Source of the DNA: Aalborgiella sp963841045
Lineage (GTDB): Bacteria; Pseudomonadota; Gammaproteobacteria; Burkholderiales; Burkholderiaceae_C
Direction of reading: 5' to 3'
DNA length: 64,000 nucleotides
Assembly: GCA_963841045.1 (NCBI GenBank)
Contig: CAWJBD010000002.1
Span: 124,001-188,000 of the forward strand
How positions within the stretch are numbered: position 1 is the first letter of the stretch; every line of letters begins with the position of its first letter. A model generated the notes under the pieces. It saw only the letters and a program-made list of their open reading frames with translations, had not been told where the DNA came from and made no database searches. A program made the translations under genes and the position numbers. Positions 49,234-59,102 of the stretch are shown here, one piece after another.

Positions 49234-50531
49234 ATGGATTTTGTACTGATTGTAGTTTTGACTTTGCTGAATGCGGCGTTTGCCATGTCAGAAATGGCGT
49301 TGACAGCGAGTAAAAAGGCACGTCTGTTGGCTTTGGTTGAAGCTGGAGACAATGGCGCCAAAGCTGCATTGAAACTCATGGAACAGCCCACGCATTTCTT
49401 ATCGACAGTCCAGGTTGGTATCACATCCATTGGCATGCTCAATGGCATTGTAGGTGAAGCGGCGTTTTCAGATGGTGTGGCACGTTTTATACAGGGCTGG
49501 GGCGCGACACCCAAGGTTGCTGGGATTGCTGCAACGAGTTTCGTTGTGGTGGTGATTACGTTCATTACCATCGTATTTGGTGAGCTTGTGCCCAAACGCA
49601 TAGGCCAACTGCATCCAGAGTCTGTGGCCAGAATCATGGCCAGACCGATGAACATTGTGGCCATGATTGCAGCACCATTTGTGAAATTGCTGACAATTTG
49701 CACGCAAGGCATGTTGAAACTGTTGGGCATCAATGTCAATGCCAACAGAAGTGTGACTGAAGAAGAAATCACCGCCAGTCTGGAAGAAGGCGTCGATGCG
49801 GGCTTGATTGAGGAACATGAACACCAAATGGTACGCAATGTTTTCCATTTGGACGACAGGCCGTTGACATCGCTCATGATTCCACGCACCGATATCGTTT
49901 GGTTGAATGCAAATTTAAAGGCAGAACAAGCCTTATCAACCATTGCCAATGAGCATCAAAAAGAACAGTCATTCATGGTATCCGGTCTGCCGTGGTGGCT
50001 TAGATCATGTGATTGGTGTTATCAGTGTTTCCATTTTGTTGGAACAAAGATCATCAGATGCATCATTGGATGATCTGGCTTTGCCTGCTTCATTTGTTCC
50101 AGAGACTACTCACGGGTATGGAACTCTTGGAACAGTTCCGCCAACGATCAGAACGCATGGTGATGGTGGTGGACGAATATGGCGAAGTGCAAGGCTTGAT
50201 GACACCCCGTGATATGCTCGAAGCGATTACGGGTGAATTGCAACCAAATGCGCAAGTGGATGCTTGGGCCACACACCATGAAGACGGTTCGTGGTTGCTT
50301 GACGGGTTGATGCCTTTGGCTGAATTACGTGCACGCTTGGACATCAAACAATTGCCAGACGAAGACAAAGGTCGATACAACACTGTCGCAGGCTTGCTCA
50401 TGTCGGTGTCGGGTCAATTACCGGAAGTCGGTGAGCACATTGTTTGTGAAGGTTGGGATTTTGAAGTGCTGGCGCTTGAGGGTCGCAGAATAGACAAACT
50501 GCGGGCTAAGCAAATACCGATGGACATTTAA
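49234..50531 (+). pseudogene. CNNM/CorC hemolysin-family transporter, two frameshifts
   Basis: A membrane protein of about 430 codons with a DUF21/CNNM transmembrane domain, a CBS pair and a CorC_HlyC C-terminal domain, likely linked to magnesium or cobalt efflux. The N-terminal frame runs to about 49960. Homology then continues one base over as HSWYPVCRGGLDHVIGVIS, and shifts again at about 50108 into LTGMELLEQFRQRSERMVM to the stop at 50531. Both changes are one-base insertions. All three pieces are otherwise well conserved, so the lesion is recent or a sequencing artefact. Confidence 0.86.
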
Positions 50532-50532
50532 A

Positions 50533-51759
50533 TTGAAAAAAACAACGCAAATCCTTCATCCCAATTATCAGCCGCCAGCGGGATATGCGGCGGTTCAAGC
50601 GGGCGTATTCAAAGCTTCCACCATCATCTTTCCCGACACTGCCAGCATGCGTGCTAGGTATGGCGACGAGCTGGGCCAACAATACACCTATGGCACCAAA
50701 GGCACTCCCACCACGTTTGTATTGGAAGAGCAATTGTGTGCATTGGAAGGTGGCCGCTATTGTTGCTTGGTTCCCAGCGGTTTGGCCGCTATTGCTTTGG
50801 TCAATTTGGCACTGCTCAAAGCAGGTGACGAAGTGCTGATTCCCAGCAATGCTTACGGTCCTGGAATTGCACTGGCACAGAGTGAATTGGCGCATTTTGG
50901 TATCAGCTACCAGCTATACGATCCTCTGAATGCATCTGATTTAGCGGCAAAAATCAATGCCAAAACCAAGCTGGTATGGTTAGAGGCACCTGGCTCAGTG
51001 ACCATGGAGTTTCCAGATTTGATTGAACTTGTGCGTGTTTGCAAATCTCGCAGCATACGCACCGCATTGGACAATACCTGGGGTGCTGGTTTGGCGTTTA
51101 AACCTTTTGAGTTGGATCATAAAAATACGGGCGATGGCACAGGTGGTGTGGACATCACTGTGCATGCATTAACCAAATACCCCAGCGGCGGAGCGGACGT
51201 GTTGATGGGCAGTGTGATCACGCGTGATGATGGTTTGCATGCGCTTATCAAGCGCTGCCATATGCGGCTGGGCTATAGCGTTGGCCTAAATGATGTGGAA
51301 TCTTTATTGCGGTCATTGCATAGTTTGCCACTGCGCTATGCGGCACATGACCAAACAGCACGTGCCTTGGCTTTGTGGTGTCAAGCTCAAAACCACATAG
51401 TGCAAGTATTGCATCCCGCAATAGCGGGTTCGCCTGGTCATGCGCAATGGCAATCATTGTGTACCACAGCGAATAGCAATGGCTATGCAGCCGGCTTGTT
51501 CAGCATCATTTTGGATAAACGCTTCACACACCAGCAAATCGACGCTTTTTGTGATGCTCTGCGACTTTTCAAACTGGGTTACAGCTGGGGCGGCCCTGTC
51601 AGTCTGGTCATGCCATATAACTTGCGCGGTATGCGCGAGGGTCTTTGGCCGAAACACTTAAAAGAAGGACATTTGGTCAGATTCTCGATTGGTTTAGAAG
51701 ATGTGCAGGACCTTCAATTCGATTTGGAACAAGCATTCAGACAAACACTGGCCACATGA
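50533..51759 (+). CDS. metC: Cystathionine beta-lyase
   Basis: PLP enzyme of the Cys/Met metabolism family that cleaves cystathionine to homocysteine, pyruvate and ammonia. 408 residues. The PLP lysine is in HALTKYPSGGADVLMG, with YTYGTKGTPT and the LDNTWGAG block before it. The start is a TTG at 50533, immediately after the preceding stop, with no clear ribosome site, so it may be coupled to the gene before it. Related cystathionine gamma-synthase activity cannot be excluded. Confidence 0.88.
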   Translation: MKKTTQILHPNYQPPAGYAAVQAGVFKASTIIFPDTASMRARYGDELGQQYTYGTKGTPTTFVLEEQLCALEGGRYCCLVPSGLAAIALVNLALLKAGDEVLIPSNAYGPGIALAQSELAHFGISYQLYDPLNASDLAAKINAKTKLVWLEAPGSVTMEFPDLIELVRVCKSRSIRTALDNTWGAGLAFKPFELDHKNTGDGTGGVDITVHALTKYPSGGADVLMGSVITRDDGLHALIKRCHMRLGYSVGLNDVESLLRSLHSLPLRYAAHDQTARALALWCQAQNHIVQVLHPAIAGSPGHAQWQSLCTTANSNGYAAGLFSIILDKRFTHQQIDAFCDALRLFKLGYSWGGPVSLVMPYNLRGMREGLWPKHLKEGHLVRFSIGLEDVQDLQFDLEQAFRQTLAT

Positions 51760-51830
51760 TGCCGTTGGCAGTTTGAAGAGACCCTAAATACGTGTTAAAG
51801 TCAATTCACACCACCAAATGAAAGAACATC

Positions 51831-52007
51831 TTGGCAACACCTAATTACGGCTTCGAAAAACGCCAAAAAGAACTCGCTAAAAAGAAGAAGAAAGAGGAAA
51901 AGCTCAAGCAGAAGTCTGAGCGCAAAGCAGGTGATACAGTTGATACGCAAAGCAACCCAGAGCCCCTGAACGATCAACCAGATGAGTCGACGATTCAAAA
52001 ACCTTGA
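51831..52007 (+). CDS. Small basic conserved protein (58 residues)
   Basis: A TTG-initiated frame encoding MATPNYGFEKRQKELAKKKK and continuing with a Lys/Glu-rich stretch, then a polar acidic tail to TGA at 52005-52007. I recall similar MANPNYGYEKRQKELAKK proteins, of unknown function, in Burkholderiales. The start has GAAAG about 7 bases upstream. Its end lies 22 bp before the convergent patatin gene. Confidence 0.72.
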   Translation: MATPNYGFEKRQKELAKKKKKEEKLKQKSERKAGDTVDTQSNPEPLNDQPDESTIQKP

Positions 52008-52029
52008 AGAGTCTGCCGCGAATCCGTAA

Positions 52030-52893
52030 CTATTTGCGCTTCTTGCTGTTGTTTTGTGCTTGACGGATTTGCTCAACTGCGCGCTGACCTGCTGTCAAAC
52101 CTGCGGCAATCAATTGCGCACGGTTGCCAAAGTCAGAGCCTGAAAAGGCACCCACATTCGGTTTGATCAGCACATCGGCTTTCTGACCTTCCAGCTTGGC
52201 AATGGCTTGCCCCATGATCTCGAACGACTGCATAATGATTTCATAAATGCCTGTTGCTTGCGGATTTTGTGGAGCAGATCCTACATCGACCGCGATAACA
52301 ACTTCAGCACCCATTTGCCTTGCAACGGCAACAGGCAATGGGCTGCTGATCGCACCATCCACCAATTCTGCGCCATTGATGCTGGTGGGCAAGAAGATGC
52401 CTGGCATGCTGCTTGAAGCTCGCACGGCTTGCCCGGTATCGCCGGTTCTCAATTGAACGGCTTCACCATTTTTAAGGTTGGTTGCAATTGCGATAAATGG
52501 TATTTTCAAAGATTCAATAGGCTTGTCTTTGACAAAGGTATTGATTAACTTTTGCAAAGCTGCGCCAGCTATCAAACCGCGTTTCGAATTGTTCGATTGA
52601 TCAATGACATCTGCATCGCGCACTTTCATGGCAATGTCTTCCATTTGTTGTCCTGTGTAGCCAGCGGCATAAAAAACACCGATAACGCTACCCGCACTCG
52701 CGCCGACGATCAAATCAGGTTTGATGCCAGCAGCTTCTAAAGCTTTGATAACGCCAATGTGCGCAAAACCACGTGCCGAACCGGCACCCAATACCAAAGC
52801 CGTTTTGGGTCGTCTGGTTTGTGCCATGCCTGGGGCAAGATAGGACGTCATGGATACGCCCGCAAGAGTAGAAAAATGTCGACGTGTGATCAT
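52030..52893 (-). CDS. Patatin-like phospholipase, probably exported
   Basis: Lipid acyl hydrolase of the patatin family (RssA-like), 287 residues. The oxyanion block LGAGSARGFAHIGV, nucleophile Ser in VGASAGSVIG and catalytic Asp in ELVDGAISSPL form the Ser-Asp dyad. The N-terminus ITRRHFSTLAG is followed by a weakly hydrophobic stretch ending near MAQT, which resembles a twin-arginine signal. The ATG at 52893 is preferred over TTG at 52905. A role in envelope lipid turnover is inferred. Confidence 0.87.
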   Translation of the reverse strand: MITRRHFSTLAGVSMTSYLAPGMAQTRRPKTALVLGAGSARGFAHIGVIKALEAAGIKPDLIVGASAGSVIGVFYAAGYTGQQMEDIAMKVRDADVIDQSNNSKRGLIAGAALQKLINTFVKDKPIESLKIPFIAIATNLKNGEAVQLRTGDTGQAVRASSSMPGIFLPTSINGAELVDGAISSPLPVAVARQMGAEVVIAVDVGSAPQNPQATGIYEIIMQSFEIMGQAIAKLEGQKADVLIKPNVGAFSGSDFGNRAQLIAAGLTAGQRAVEQIRQAQNNSKKRK

Positions 52894-52941
52894 GCTATTC
52901 AACAACTATATGATTGATAAAAGTGGACATTAAAGAGGTCA

Positions 52942-53538
52942 TTAAAGTGGTTTTACCAAACCTGCATCGACCATGGCTTTGAGTTTTGCAAATGCAGACT
53001 CAAAGGCATTGGCAGGCTCACCTGCTGTGATGTTTTCGACTTTCTCATCCAAAATGATGATTTCAACGCGGCGGTTCAGTGCACGTCCTTCCTCGTTGCT
53101 ATTGGACACAACGGGGCGCTGATATGCAAAACCTTCTGCCTTCAAGCGCTCAGCTGGTACGCCTCGCGATTGCAAAGCATCACGCACGATTTTGGCGCGT
53201 GCTTCAGAGAGTTGTTGATTCGCAGGTAAAGTGCCTACGTTATCGGTATGACCTTCAACCGCAACTGGCTTGTTGGATTTGCCTTTGATGAGCGCAGCGA
53301 TTTTGTCCAAGTAGGGGTCGGCTGCAACAGTGTTCAGATCGGATTTGCCGAACTGGAACAACACGGTATTTGGCAACGGTATTTGCACACCGCGTGGTGT
53401 TTGGTCGATGGCAATGACTGCTTTGGGGGCAGGCGTTGTGACAACCACTTCAGGCTTGCTGGCGCAACCCGAAAGTGCAATAAAACTTGTGAAAACAGTG
53501 GTGGCTACTGCGAGTTTGAATAGGTTTTTTGAATACAT
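52942..53538 (-). CDS. OmpA-family peptidoglycan-binding lipoprotein
   Basis: Envelope lipoprotein of 198 residues. The signal peptide ends in the lipobox ALSGC, and the rest is an OmpA C-terminal domain with VLFQFGKSDL, VEGHTDNVG and LSEARAKIV, and the RRVEI end. It should anchor to peptidoglycan, Pal-like but not in a tol operon. The ATG at 53538 is chosen since it gives a proper signal peptide; the frame is open to 53619. Confidence 0.88.
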   Translation of the reverse strand: MYSKNLFKLAVATTVFTSFIALSGCASKPEVVVTTPAPKAVIAIDQTPRGVQIPLPNTVLFQFGKSDLNTVAADPYLDKIAALIKGKSNKPVAVEGHTDNVGTLPANQQLSEARAKIVRDALQSRGVPAERLKAEGFAYQRPVVSNSNEEGRALNRRVEIIILDEKVENITAGEPANAFESAFAKLKAMVDAGLVKPL

Positions 53539-53639
53539 TTGGTTTAAATACAAAGAAGTGTTTTGAGGTGCGCCAAAGTTTAGCCTCGAACAACTTTCTA
53601 TGCATTCAAATGCATACAAGAAAAATCAAAATGTGTGCA

Positions 53640-54717
53640 CTAATCCAGCTTTTGTGTCGTTAATCTTTGCGCGACAGCTGAAATCATTTGTTGTGAACGG
53701 TGTGTGAGTGTGACTTGGGTGGCATTGGCAAGCCCAAGAAAATTGCGTTGCATGGATTGCAAATACACAGGGTCGTAGTGCAGAGTGAGCAGCTCTTGCA
53801 CCACTGTTTCACATTGATTGTTTCGTGCCAAGTCTTGCCATTTTTGTACCAATTCACGACCACGTGCCGCAGTGAGTGCGCCTAATCGTTCGCAGAAAAA
53901 TGCTGTGTCTTTGACGAAAAAATCATAGTCCTCCATCAACAGAGCCACACGTTCTTTCAAGGGTAATTGCAAATTCAAACATGGGCTAGCCCGCATTTTT
54001 TGCATCAATGCTTCTGGCACAGCCACATTGCCAACTTTCTTGCTTTCTGATTCGACATAAACGGGACGACTGGGGTCAAATTGGCGCAAGGCGTTCCAAA
54101 CCATGGAATCAAACGCTTTCTGGCTGGGCTGCGCCACACCGGGCAACACGCCCAGTACCGAGCTGCGGTGATTGGCCAGTGCTTCTAAATCGAGCACTTG
54201 TGGTGTTGGCTCGCTGCCATGCATAGCTGCCAATGTTTGCAACAAGCGGGTTTTGCCACTGCCGGTGGGCCCGCAAATGACGGTGAAGTTCAAGCGTTCA
54301 ACTTGTTTGGGTATGTCGTCAACCAAGGCCGCACGAAAGGCCTTGTAGCCGCCTTCGATGATGTGCACCCTGAAACCTATCTCACTCAAAATCAATGACA
54401 AAGAGCCGCTGCGTTTGCCACCACGCCAGCAGTAGGTGAGTGGTTTCCAATCGCGTGGTTTGTCCATCACGTGTTGCCGAATGTGCTTCGGCAATGTTGC
54501 TGGCCGCCATAGCCGCGCCCAGTTTTTTTGCTTCGAACGCATTGGACTTGTACAGGGTGCCGACCTCAATGCGTTCAAGGTTGTTCAAGGTGGGCCAATT
54601 CACGGCCAGGGGTAAACGGTCAAGCTGGTATTCGTCCTCGGTACGTGCATCGACAACGGTGTCAAATTGATCCAATTGTTGCAATGCAGTGGTCGCAGAA
54701 ATGGGGTGCAGGCTCAT
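53640..54717 (-). pseudogene. mnmH: tRNA 2-selenouridine synthase, one frameshift
   Basis: Replaces sulfur by selenium at U34 of tRNAs for Lys, Glu and Gln. The N-terminal rhodanese domain starts at 54717 (VVDARTEDEYQLDRLP) and is open to 54382. Homology switches one base over at about 54490 to HIRQHVMDKPRDW. The next frame carries the catalytic Cys in TYCWRGGKRSGS and the P-loop GPTGSGKTRLL, and ends at 53640. One inserted base restores about 359 codons, the usual length. No selD lies nearby. Confidence 0.88.
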
Positions 54718-54730
54718 GGTTGAAGGATTA

Positions 54731-55539
54731 TTAATTCAATTGTTTGAGCAACACAGCCCACACGTTGTTCAAAATTTGCAATTGCGCGGATTCGGTTGGG
54801 TGAATGCGATCCGCTTGGAAGAGCTTGAGGTATTCTGGTGAATCTGCAACGCCTTTGAGCATAAATGGCACCAGCGCAACAGCATGATTCGTTTTGGTTT
54901 TTGCGCTTTGATTGGCTTTCACCACATTGCCAAATACCGCGCTGAATTGCTGGGTGTAATCTTGTCCATAGTTGGGTGGGATCTGCATGCCCACAATCAA
55001 TACTTTAGCGCCCGACTTGAGTGCCATTTGCGTCATGGTATTCAAATTGCTTTGCGCCGCTGCGACCGGCAGTCCTCGTAAAGCATCGTTTGCCCCCAGT
55101 TCAATGATGACGTGGCTGGGCTTGTGTAGCGTCAACAGCGCCGCCAAGCGTGATCGCCCGCCGGCAGTGGTTTCACCGCTGATGCTGGCATTCACGATGC
55201 TGAAGTTTGGTAATAATTTGATGCTATTTTGGCCTGTAGGCGGCGTATTAATTGCCTGAGGTGCTATTGTATTGTAGTATTGGCATTTTGTGCATTCTTG
55301 CTGCCAGCTTTGGGTTTCTCATTCCAATTGACCGATTCAGCCATGCGGCTTTCCAACAAAGCCACCCAACCTGTGCCGCGTTTTAAGCCATACTCTGCAC
55401 TGATGGAGTCGCCCATCACCAATATTTTGACGGTTTGTGTTTTGCTGTAGCTGGGTTGATTGGCAAAGACAGCAAAAAGCAAACCAACTGCCAAGCGAGT
55501 GGTTAAACTTGAAGCCATCCATTTTGAAAGTAACTGCAT
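54731..55539 (-). pseudogene. tesA: Arylesterase/thioesterase I (TesA-like SGNH hydrolase), interrupted by repeat and frameshift
   Basis: Periplasmic SGNH esterase. The N-terminal frame has a signal peptide ending near SYS and the catalytic VMGDSISAEYG, and stops at 55264. The C-terminal frame has NASISGETT, ELGANDALRG (Asn) and DRIHPT (Asp, His), ending at 54731. Between GWVALL and NASIS the family normally has about 12-15 residues, but here there are about 150 bp including a dispersed repeat copy. The distal frame is open through the repeat, so a single one-base change upstream would restore a longer protein. The start is 55539 or 55518. It is divergent from ybbA with start codons overlapping. 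Confidence 0.82.
55222..55277 (+). repeat. Dispersed repeat copy R8, within the tesA coding region
   Basis: Core TGTAGGCGGCGTATTAATTG at 55235-55254 with CCTGAGGTGCTATT and a degenerate right-end hairpin. On the minus strand it separates two conserved blocks of tesA and is open in the downstream frame. Confidence 0.75.
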
Positions 55540-56221
55540 GAGTGAGTCCATTATTTCGGTAGAGCATGTGTGCAAGTCAGTGACAGATTCGACTGGCACG
55601 CTCAACATTTTGCGCGATATTCATTTCCAATTGTTTGCCAAAGAAACTTGCGCCATTGTGGGCGCATCGGGTTCAGGCAAAAGTACCTTATTGTCCATCA
55701 TAGCGGGCTTGGACACACCCAGCAGCGGTACGGTTCGCTTGCGTGGGCAAGATATTTTTGCGGTGAATGAAGACGCGCGCGCCGCGTTGCGTGCGCAAGC
55801 CATGGGTTTTGTGTTTCAAAGTTTTCAATTGATGGCCAATTACAGCGCCCTAGAAAACGTGATGCTGCCCTTGGAGTTAGCGGGTCGCAAAGATGCCAAA
55901 AAGATGGCGATTGACATGCTGGAGCGCGTCGGTTTAAGCAGCCGTTTGCACGCTTACCCCAAAACATTGAGCGGTGGCGAGCAACAACGTGTCGCCTTGG
56001 CGCGTGCATTCGTGGTGCAGCCCAGTGTGCTTTTGGCCGATGAACCCACCGGCAGCTTGGACCATGCCACCGGCGAAACCATCATGAAGCTGATGTTTGA
56101 TTTGAACGCCGAACAGGGGACGACCTTGGTTTTGGTGACGCACGACCCTGCCATCGCAGCCCGCTGCGAACGCAGCATCACCATCGAAGCGGGTCAGATT
56201 GCAAGCATGACGCACGCATGA
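55538..56221 (+). CDS. ybbA: ABC transporter ATP-binding protein (YbbA/LolD-like)
   Basis: ABC ATPase of 227 residues: Walker A GASGSGKST, signature LSGGEQQRVALARA, Walker B VLLADEPTGSLD, switch VTHD. The start MSESIISVEHV at 55538 is preferred over an upstream in-frame start. In E. coli ybbA is divergent from tesA and followed by the permease gene ybbP. Here the divergence is kept, but no permease gene follows; a dehydrogenase begins 68 bp downstream. Confidence 0.88.
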   Translation: MSESIISVEHVCKSVTDSTGTLNILRDIHFQLFAKETCAIVGASGSGKSTLLSIIAGLDTPSSGTVRLRGQDIFAVNEDARAALRAQAMGFVFQSFQLMANYSALENVMLPLELAGRKDAKKMAIDMLERVGLSSRLHAYPKTLSGGEQQRVALARAFVVQPSVLLADEPTGSLDHATGETIMKLMFDLNAEQGTTLVLVTHDPAIAARCERSITIEAGQIASMTHA

Positions 56222-56289
56222 GTTAAATACCTACTTAAACCATATTTCAAACCACTTTCTCAATCACCAACAAAAGAGACATCAATATC

Positions 56290-57195
56290 ATGGCATCAAC
56301 TAACCCGAAAACTTATGAACAATCACCAGCCAAAAAAGTAGCCTTCCTAGGCTTGGGCGTCATGGGCTACCCCATGGCTGGGCACTTGCATTTGGCAGGG
56401 CACAGCGTCACGGTGTACAACCGCACGGCTGCCAAATCACTGGCGTTTTGTAGTGAATATGCAGGGTCTAAACACGGCGTTACGCCGAAAGCTGCTGTGC
56501 AAGATGCCGATATTGTGTTTTGCTGCGTCGGCAATGACGATGATTTGCGCAGCGTGGTCTTAGGCAACGATGGTGCTTTTGCGGGCATGAAAAAAGGCGC
56601 CATCATGGTAGACCACACCACTGCATCGGCCAATGTGGCGCGTGAACTGTATGCGGCAGCCAAAGCGGCAGGCTTGCATTTTGTCGATGCACCGGTATCG
56701 GGCGGACAAGCTGGTGCACAAAACGGCTTGCTGACCGTGATGTGCGGTGGTGACCAAGCAGCATTTGACGCCGTACAAGCCACAGGCATGGCATTTTCTC
56801 GCGCATTCACACGCATGGGCGAAGCAGGCGCAGGGCAATTGACCAAAATGGTGAACCAAATTTGCATCGCCGGCTTGGTGCAGGGTTTGGCTGAAGCCAT
56901 TGCCTTTGGGCAAAAAGCGGGTTTGGACATGAACCTGGTGCTGGATGTGATTGGCAAAGGTGCAGCGCAAAGCTGGCAATTGGACAACCGCGGCAAAACC
57001 ATGGTGGCTGATAAATTTGATTTTGGTTTTGCAGTCGATTGGATGCGCAAAGATTTGGGCTTGTTACTCGATGAAGCCAAACGCAACGGTGCACGCTTAC
57101 CAGTCACTGCGTTGGTTGACCAGTTCTATGCCGATGTGCAAGCCATGGGCGGCCAGCGCTGGGACACATCCAGCTTATTGAAGCGACTACGTTGA
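56290..57195 (+). CDS. NAD(P)-dependent beta-hydroxyacid dehydrogenase (HIBADH/GarR family)
   Basis: Oxidoreductase of 301 residues. FLGLGVMGYPMAGHLHLAGH is the family's dinucleotide-binding fingerprint. DAPVSGGQAGAQNG is the substrate-binding block, and the catalytic Lys is in GAGQLTKMVNQ. The substrate may be 3-hydroxyisobutyrate or tartronate semialdehyde but cannot be told from these motifs. There is a repeat copy just after its stop. Confidence 0.88.
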   Translation: MASTNPKTYEQSPAKKVAFLGLGVMGYPMAGHLHLAGHSVTVYNRTAAKSLAFCSEYAGSKHGVTPKAAVQDADIVFCCVGNDDDLRSVVLGNDGAFAGMKKGAIMVDHTTASANVARELYAAAKAAGLHFVDAPVSGGQAGAQNGLLTVMCGGDQAAFDAVQATGMAFSRAFTRMGEAGAGQLTKMVNQICIAGLVQGLAEAIAFGQKAGLDMNLVLDVIGKGAAQSWQLDNRGKTMVADKFDFGFAVDWMRKDLGLLLDEAKRNGARLPVTALVDQFYADVQAMGGQRWDTSSLLKRLR

Positions 57196-57200
57196 GTGAA

Positions 57201-57274
57201 TGCGTGAAAATTTATAGAAAATTATGGCTGTATCCGGCGTATTGATTGCCTATATTGCTATTAAATATATAGCA
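57201..57274 (+). repeat. Dispersed repeat copy R9, intergenic
   Basis: Full copy: TGAAAATTTATAGAAAATTA, TGGCTGTATCCGGCGTATTG, ATTGCCTATATTGC and the hairpin GCTAT-TAAATAT-ATAGC, ending at 57274. It lies between convergent dehydrogenase and LysE-type genes. Confidence 0.8.
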
Positions 57275-57290
57275 TATTGAGCGTTTTTAC

Positions 57291-57934
57291 TCAAACTGAC
57301 AAAGGCATGTGCCAAATTTGGTAGGCGATGCTCCACATCAATAGACCAATCACGGCTTCTAATACCATCCAAGTGCGCGCCTTGGCGAACAGCGGTGTGA
57401 GCAGTCTGGCGCCAAATCCCAACATTAAAAACCAAGTGATGGATGCCGTTAATGCGCCAATCGGCGTATTCATATTCATGTGGTTTAAATTGCACGCTGA
57501 TGCCGCCAATCAAAAGCACGGTGTCCAGGTAAACATGTGGGTTCAGACAGCGTGAATCCCAGTGCGGTAAGAACGGCCGATTTCAATGCAATGTTTTGGT
57601 TCAGCGGTGTTTCTGCCATCGGCTGTGCATGCCGGTATGCTGCCCTGAAAGCGCGAAACCCGTAAGCCACCAAAAATGCCACACCCACATATTTCACCGT
57701 CAACAAAACCCAAGCATATTGCCCAGCCGTCGCCCCTGCCAACGTGCTGGCCAAGCTCACGCCTAGCAAAATCAACACGGCATCCATGAAGCCGCACAAG
57801 AGTGCAATCACCAACACATGCTGCCGCATCAATCCCAGCTTCAACACAAACGCGTTTTGCGCACCAATGGGAACAATAAGTGCCAAGCTGGTAAAGAAGC
57901 CGGAAATAAATGCAGATGCAATGGTGCTGGACAT
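57291..57934 (-). pseudogene. LysE/ArgO-family amino acid exporter, frameshifted
   Basis: Inner-membrane exporter of basic amino acids, about 210 codons. The N-terminal frame from 57934 carries the family opening LALIVPIGAQNAFVLKLGL. It leaves homology at about 57545, where FTLSEPTC should read TL-LNPHVYLDTVLLIGGIS one base over. A second shift lies around 57440-57500, after which GALTASITWFLMLGFGARLL runs to the stop at 57291. At least two indels. Divergent from tsaD. Confidence 0.85.
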
Positions 57935-58015
57935 GGGTTGTGATACTGAACTCTGTTAAGTCGTCGAATTTAGCATGCCATTTCAACCATTTATGCCGTC
58001 CGTTAAACTCTAGCC

Positions 58016-59068
58016 ATGATTATTTTAGGTATCGAATCGAGCTGCGACGAGACGGGTGTGGCGATTGTGCAAACGCAAGAAGCGGGCTTACCTGTGTTGT
58101 TGGCGGATGCATTGCACAGCCAAATTGAAATGCACCAAGCATTTGGAGGCGTGGTGCCAGAGCTGGCCAGTCGCGACCATATTCGGCGTGTGTTGCCCTT
58201 GACTCAGCAAGCGTTGGACAAATCAGGCCTTCAATTGAATGATGTGGATGTGGTTGCGTATACCAAAGGGCCTGGCCTTGCGGGTGCTTTGTTGGTGGGT
58301 TCAGGGGCGGCATGCGCTTTGGGCGCGGCTTTGGGCAAGCCTGTTTTGGGCGTGCACCACTTAGAGGGGCATTTGTTGTCGCCATTTTTGAGCAGCGATC
58401 CGCCGCAATTTCCGTTCGTGGCGCTTTTGGTATCGGGCGGGCACACGCAGTTGATGCGGGTGGATGGTGTGGGTAGCTACGAATTGTTGGGAGAAAGCGT
58501 GGATGATGCGGCGGGCGAAGCTTTTGACAAATCAGCCAAGTTAATGGGCTTGCCTTACCCGGGTGGTGCGGGCTTGGCCAAGTTGGCGACTGGCGGGAAT
58601 GAAAAAGCATTTCAACTGCCACGCCCACTGCTGCACAGTGGTGATTTGAATTTTTCATTTGCGGGTTTGAAAACGGCGGTGCTGGTGCAAATTCAAAAAT
58701 TGGTACAAGAGCAGGGCGTGCCAGTTGAACAATTCTCAAAACAATTGTTGGCAGATTTGGCAGCGTCTACCCAAGCCGCCATTGTGGATGTGCTGGTGCG
58801 CAAAGCCACCACCGCGCTGAAGCAAACCGGTTTGAAACGCTTGGTGGTGGCAGGTGGTGTGGGTGCCAACCAAAAGCTGCGTCAGCAATTGAATGCGGTG
58901 TGTGCCTTAACAGGTGTGCGGGTGCATTACCCCGAGCTGGCTTGGTGCACAGATAACGGTGCGATGATCGCCTATGCCGCCGCCATGCGCTTGCAAAGTG
59001 GACAACAAACGGCAAACACTGATTACGCTTTTGACGTGAAGCCGCGTTGGCCGTTGGATACGCTTTGA
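58016..59068 (+). CDS. tsaD: tRNA N6-threonylcarbamoyladenosine transferase subunit TsaD
   Basis: Universal, usually essential enzyme that adds threonylcarbamoyl to A37 of ANN-reading tRNAs. 350 residues. ILGIESSCDETGVAIV is the nucleotide-binding opening, HHLEGHLLSP holds the two metal-binding His residues, and LVSGGHTQL and VAGGVGANQKLR follow. Complete and undamaged. Confidence 0.98.
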   Translation: MIILGIESSCDETGVAIVQTQEAGLPVLLADALHSQIEMHQAFGGVVPELASRDHIRRVLPLTQQALDKSGLQLNDVDVVAYTKGPGLAGALLVGSGAACALGAALGKPVLGVHHLEGHLLSPFLSSDPPQFPFVALLVSGGHTQLMRVDGVGSYELLGESVDDAAGEAFDKSAKLMGLPYPGGAGLAKLATGGNEKAFQLPRPLLHSGDLNFSFAGLKTAVLVQIQKLVQEQGVPVEQFSKQLLADLAASTQAAIVDVLVRKATTALKQTGLKRLVVAGGVGANQKLRQQLNAVCALTGVRVHYPELAWCTDNGAMIAYAAAMRLQSGQQTANTDYAFDVKPRWPLDTL

Positions 59069-59102
59069 CCCAATCTGTCAGTCGGTAGTTTGACTCATGT
59101 CA

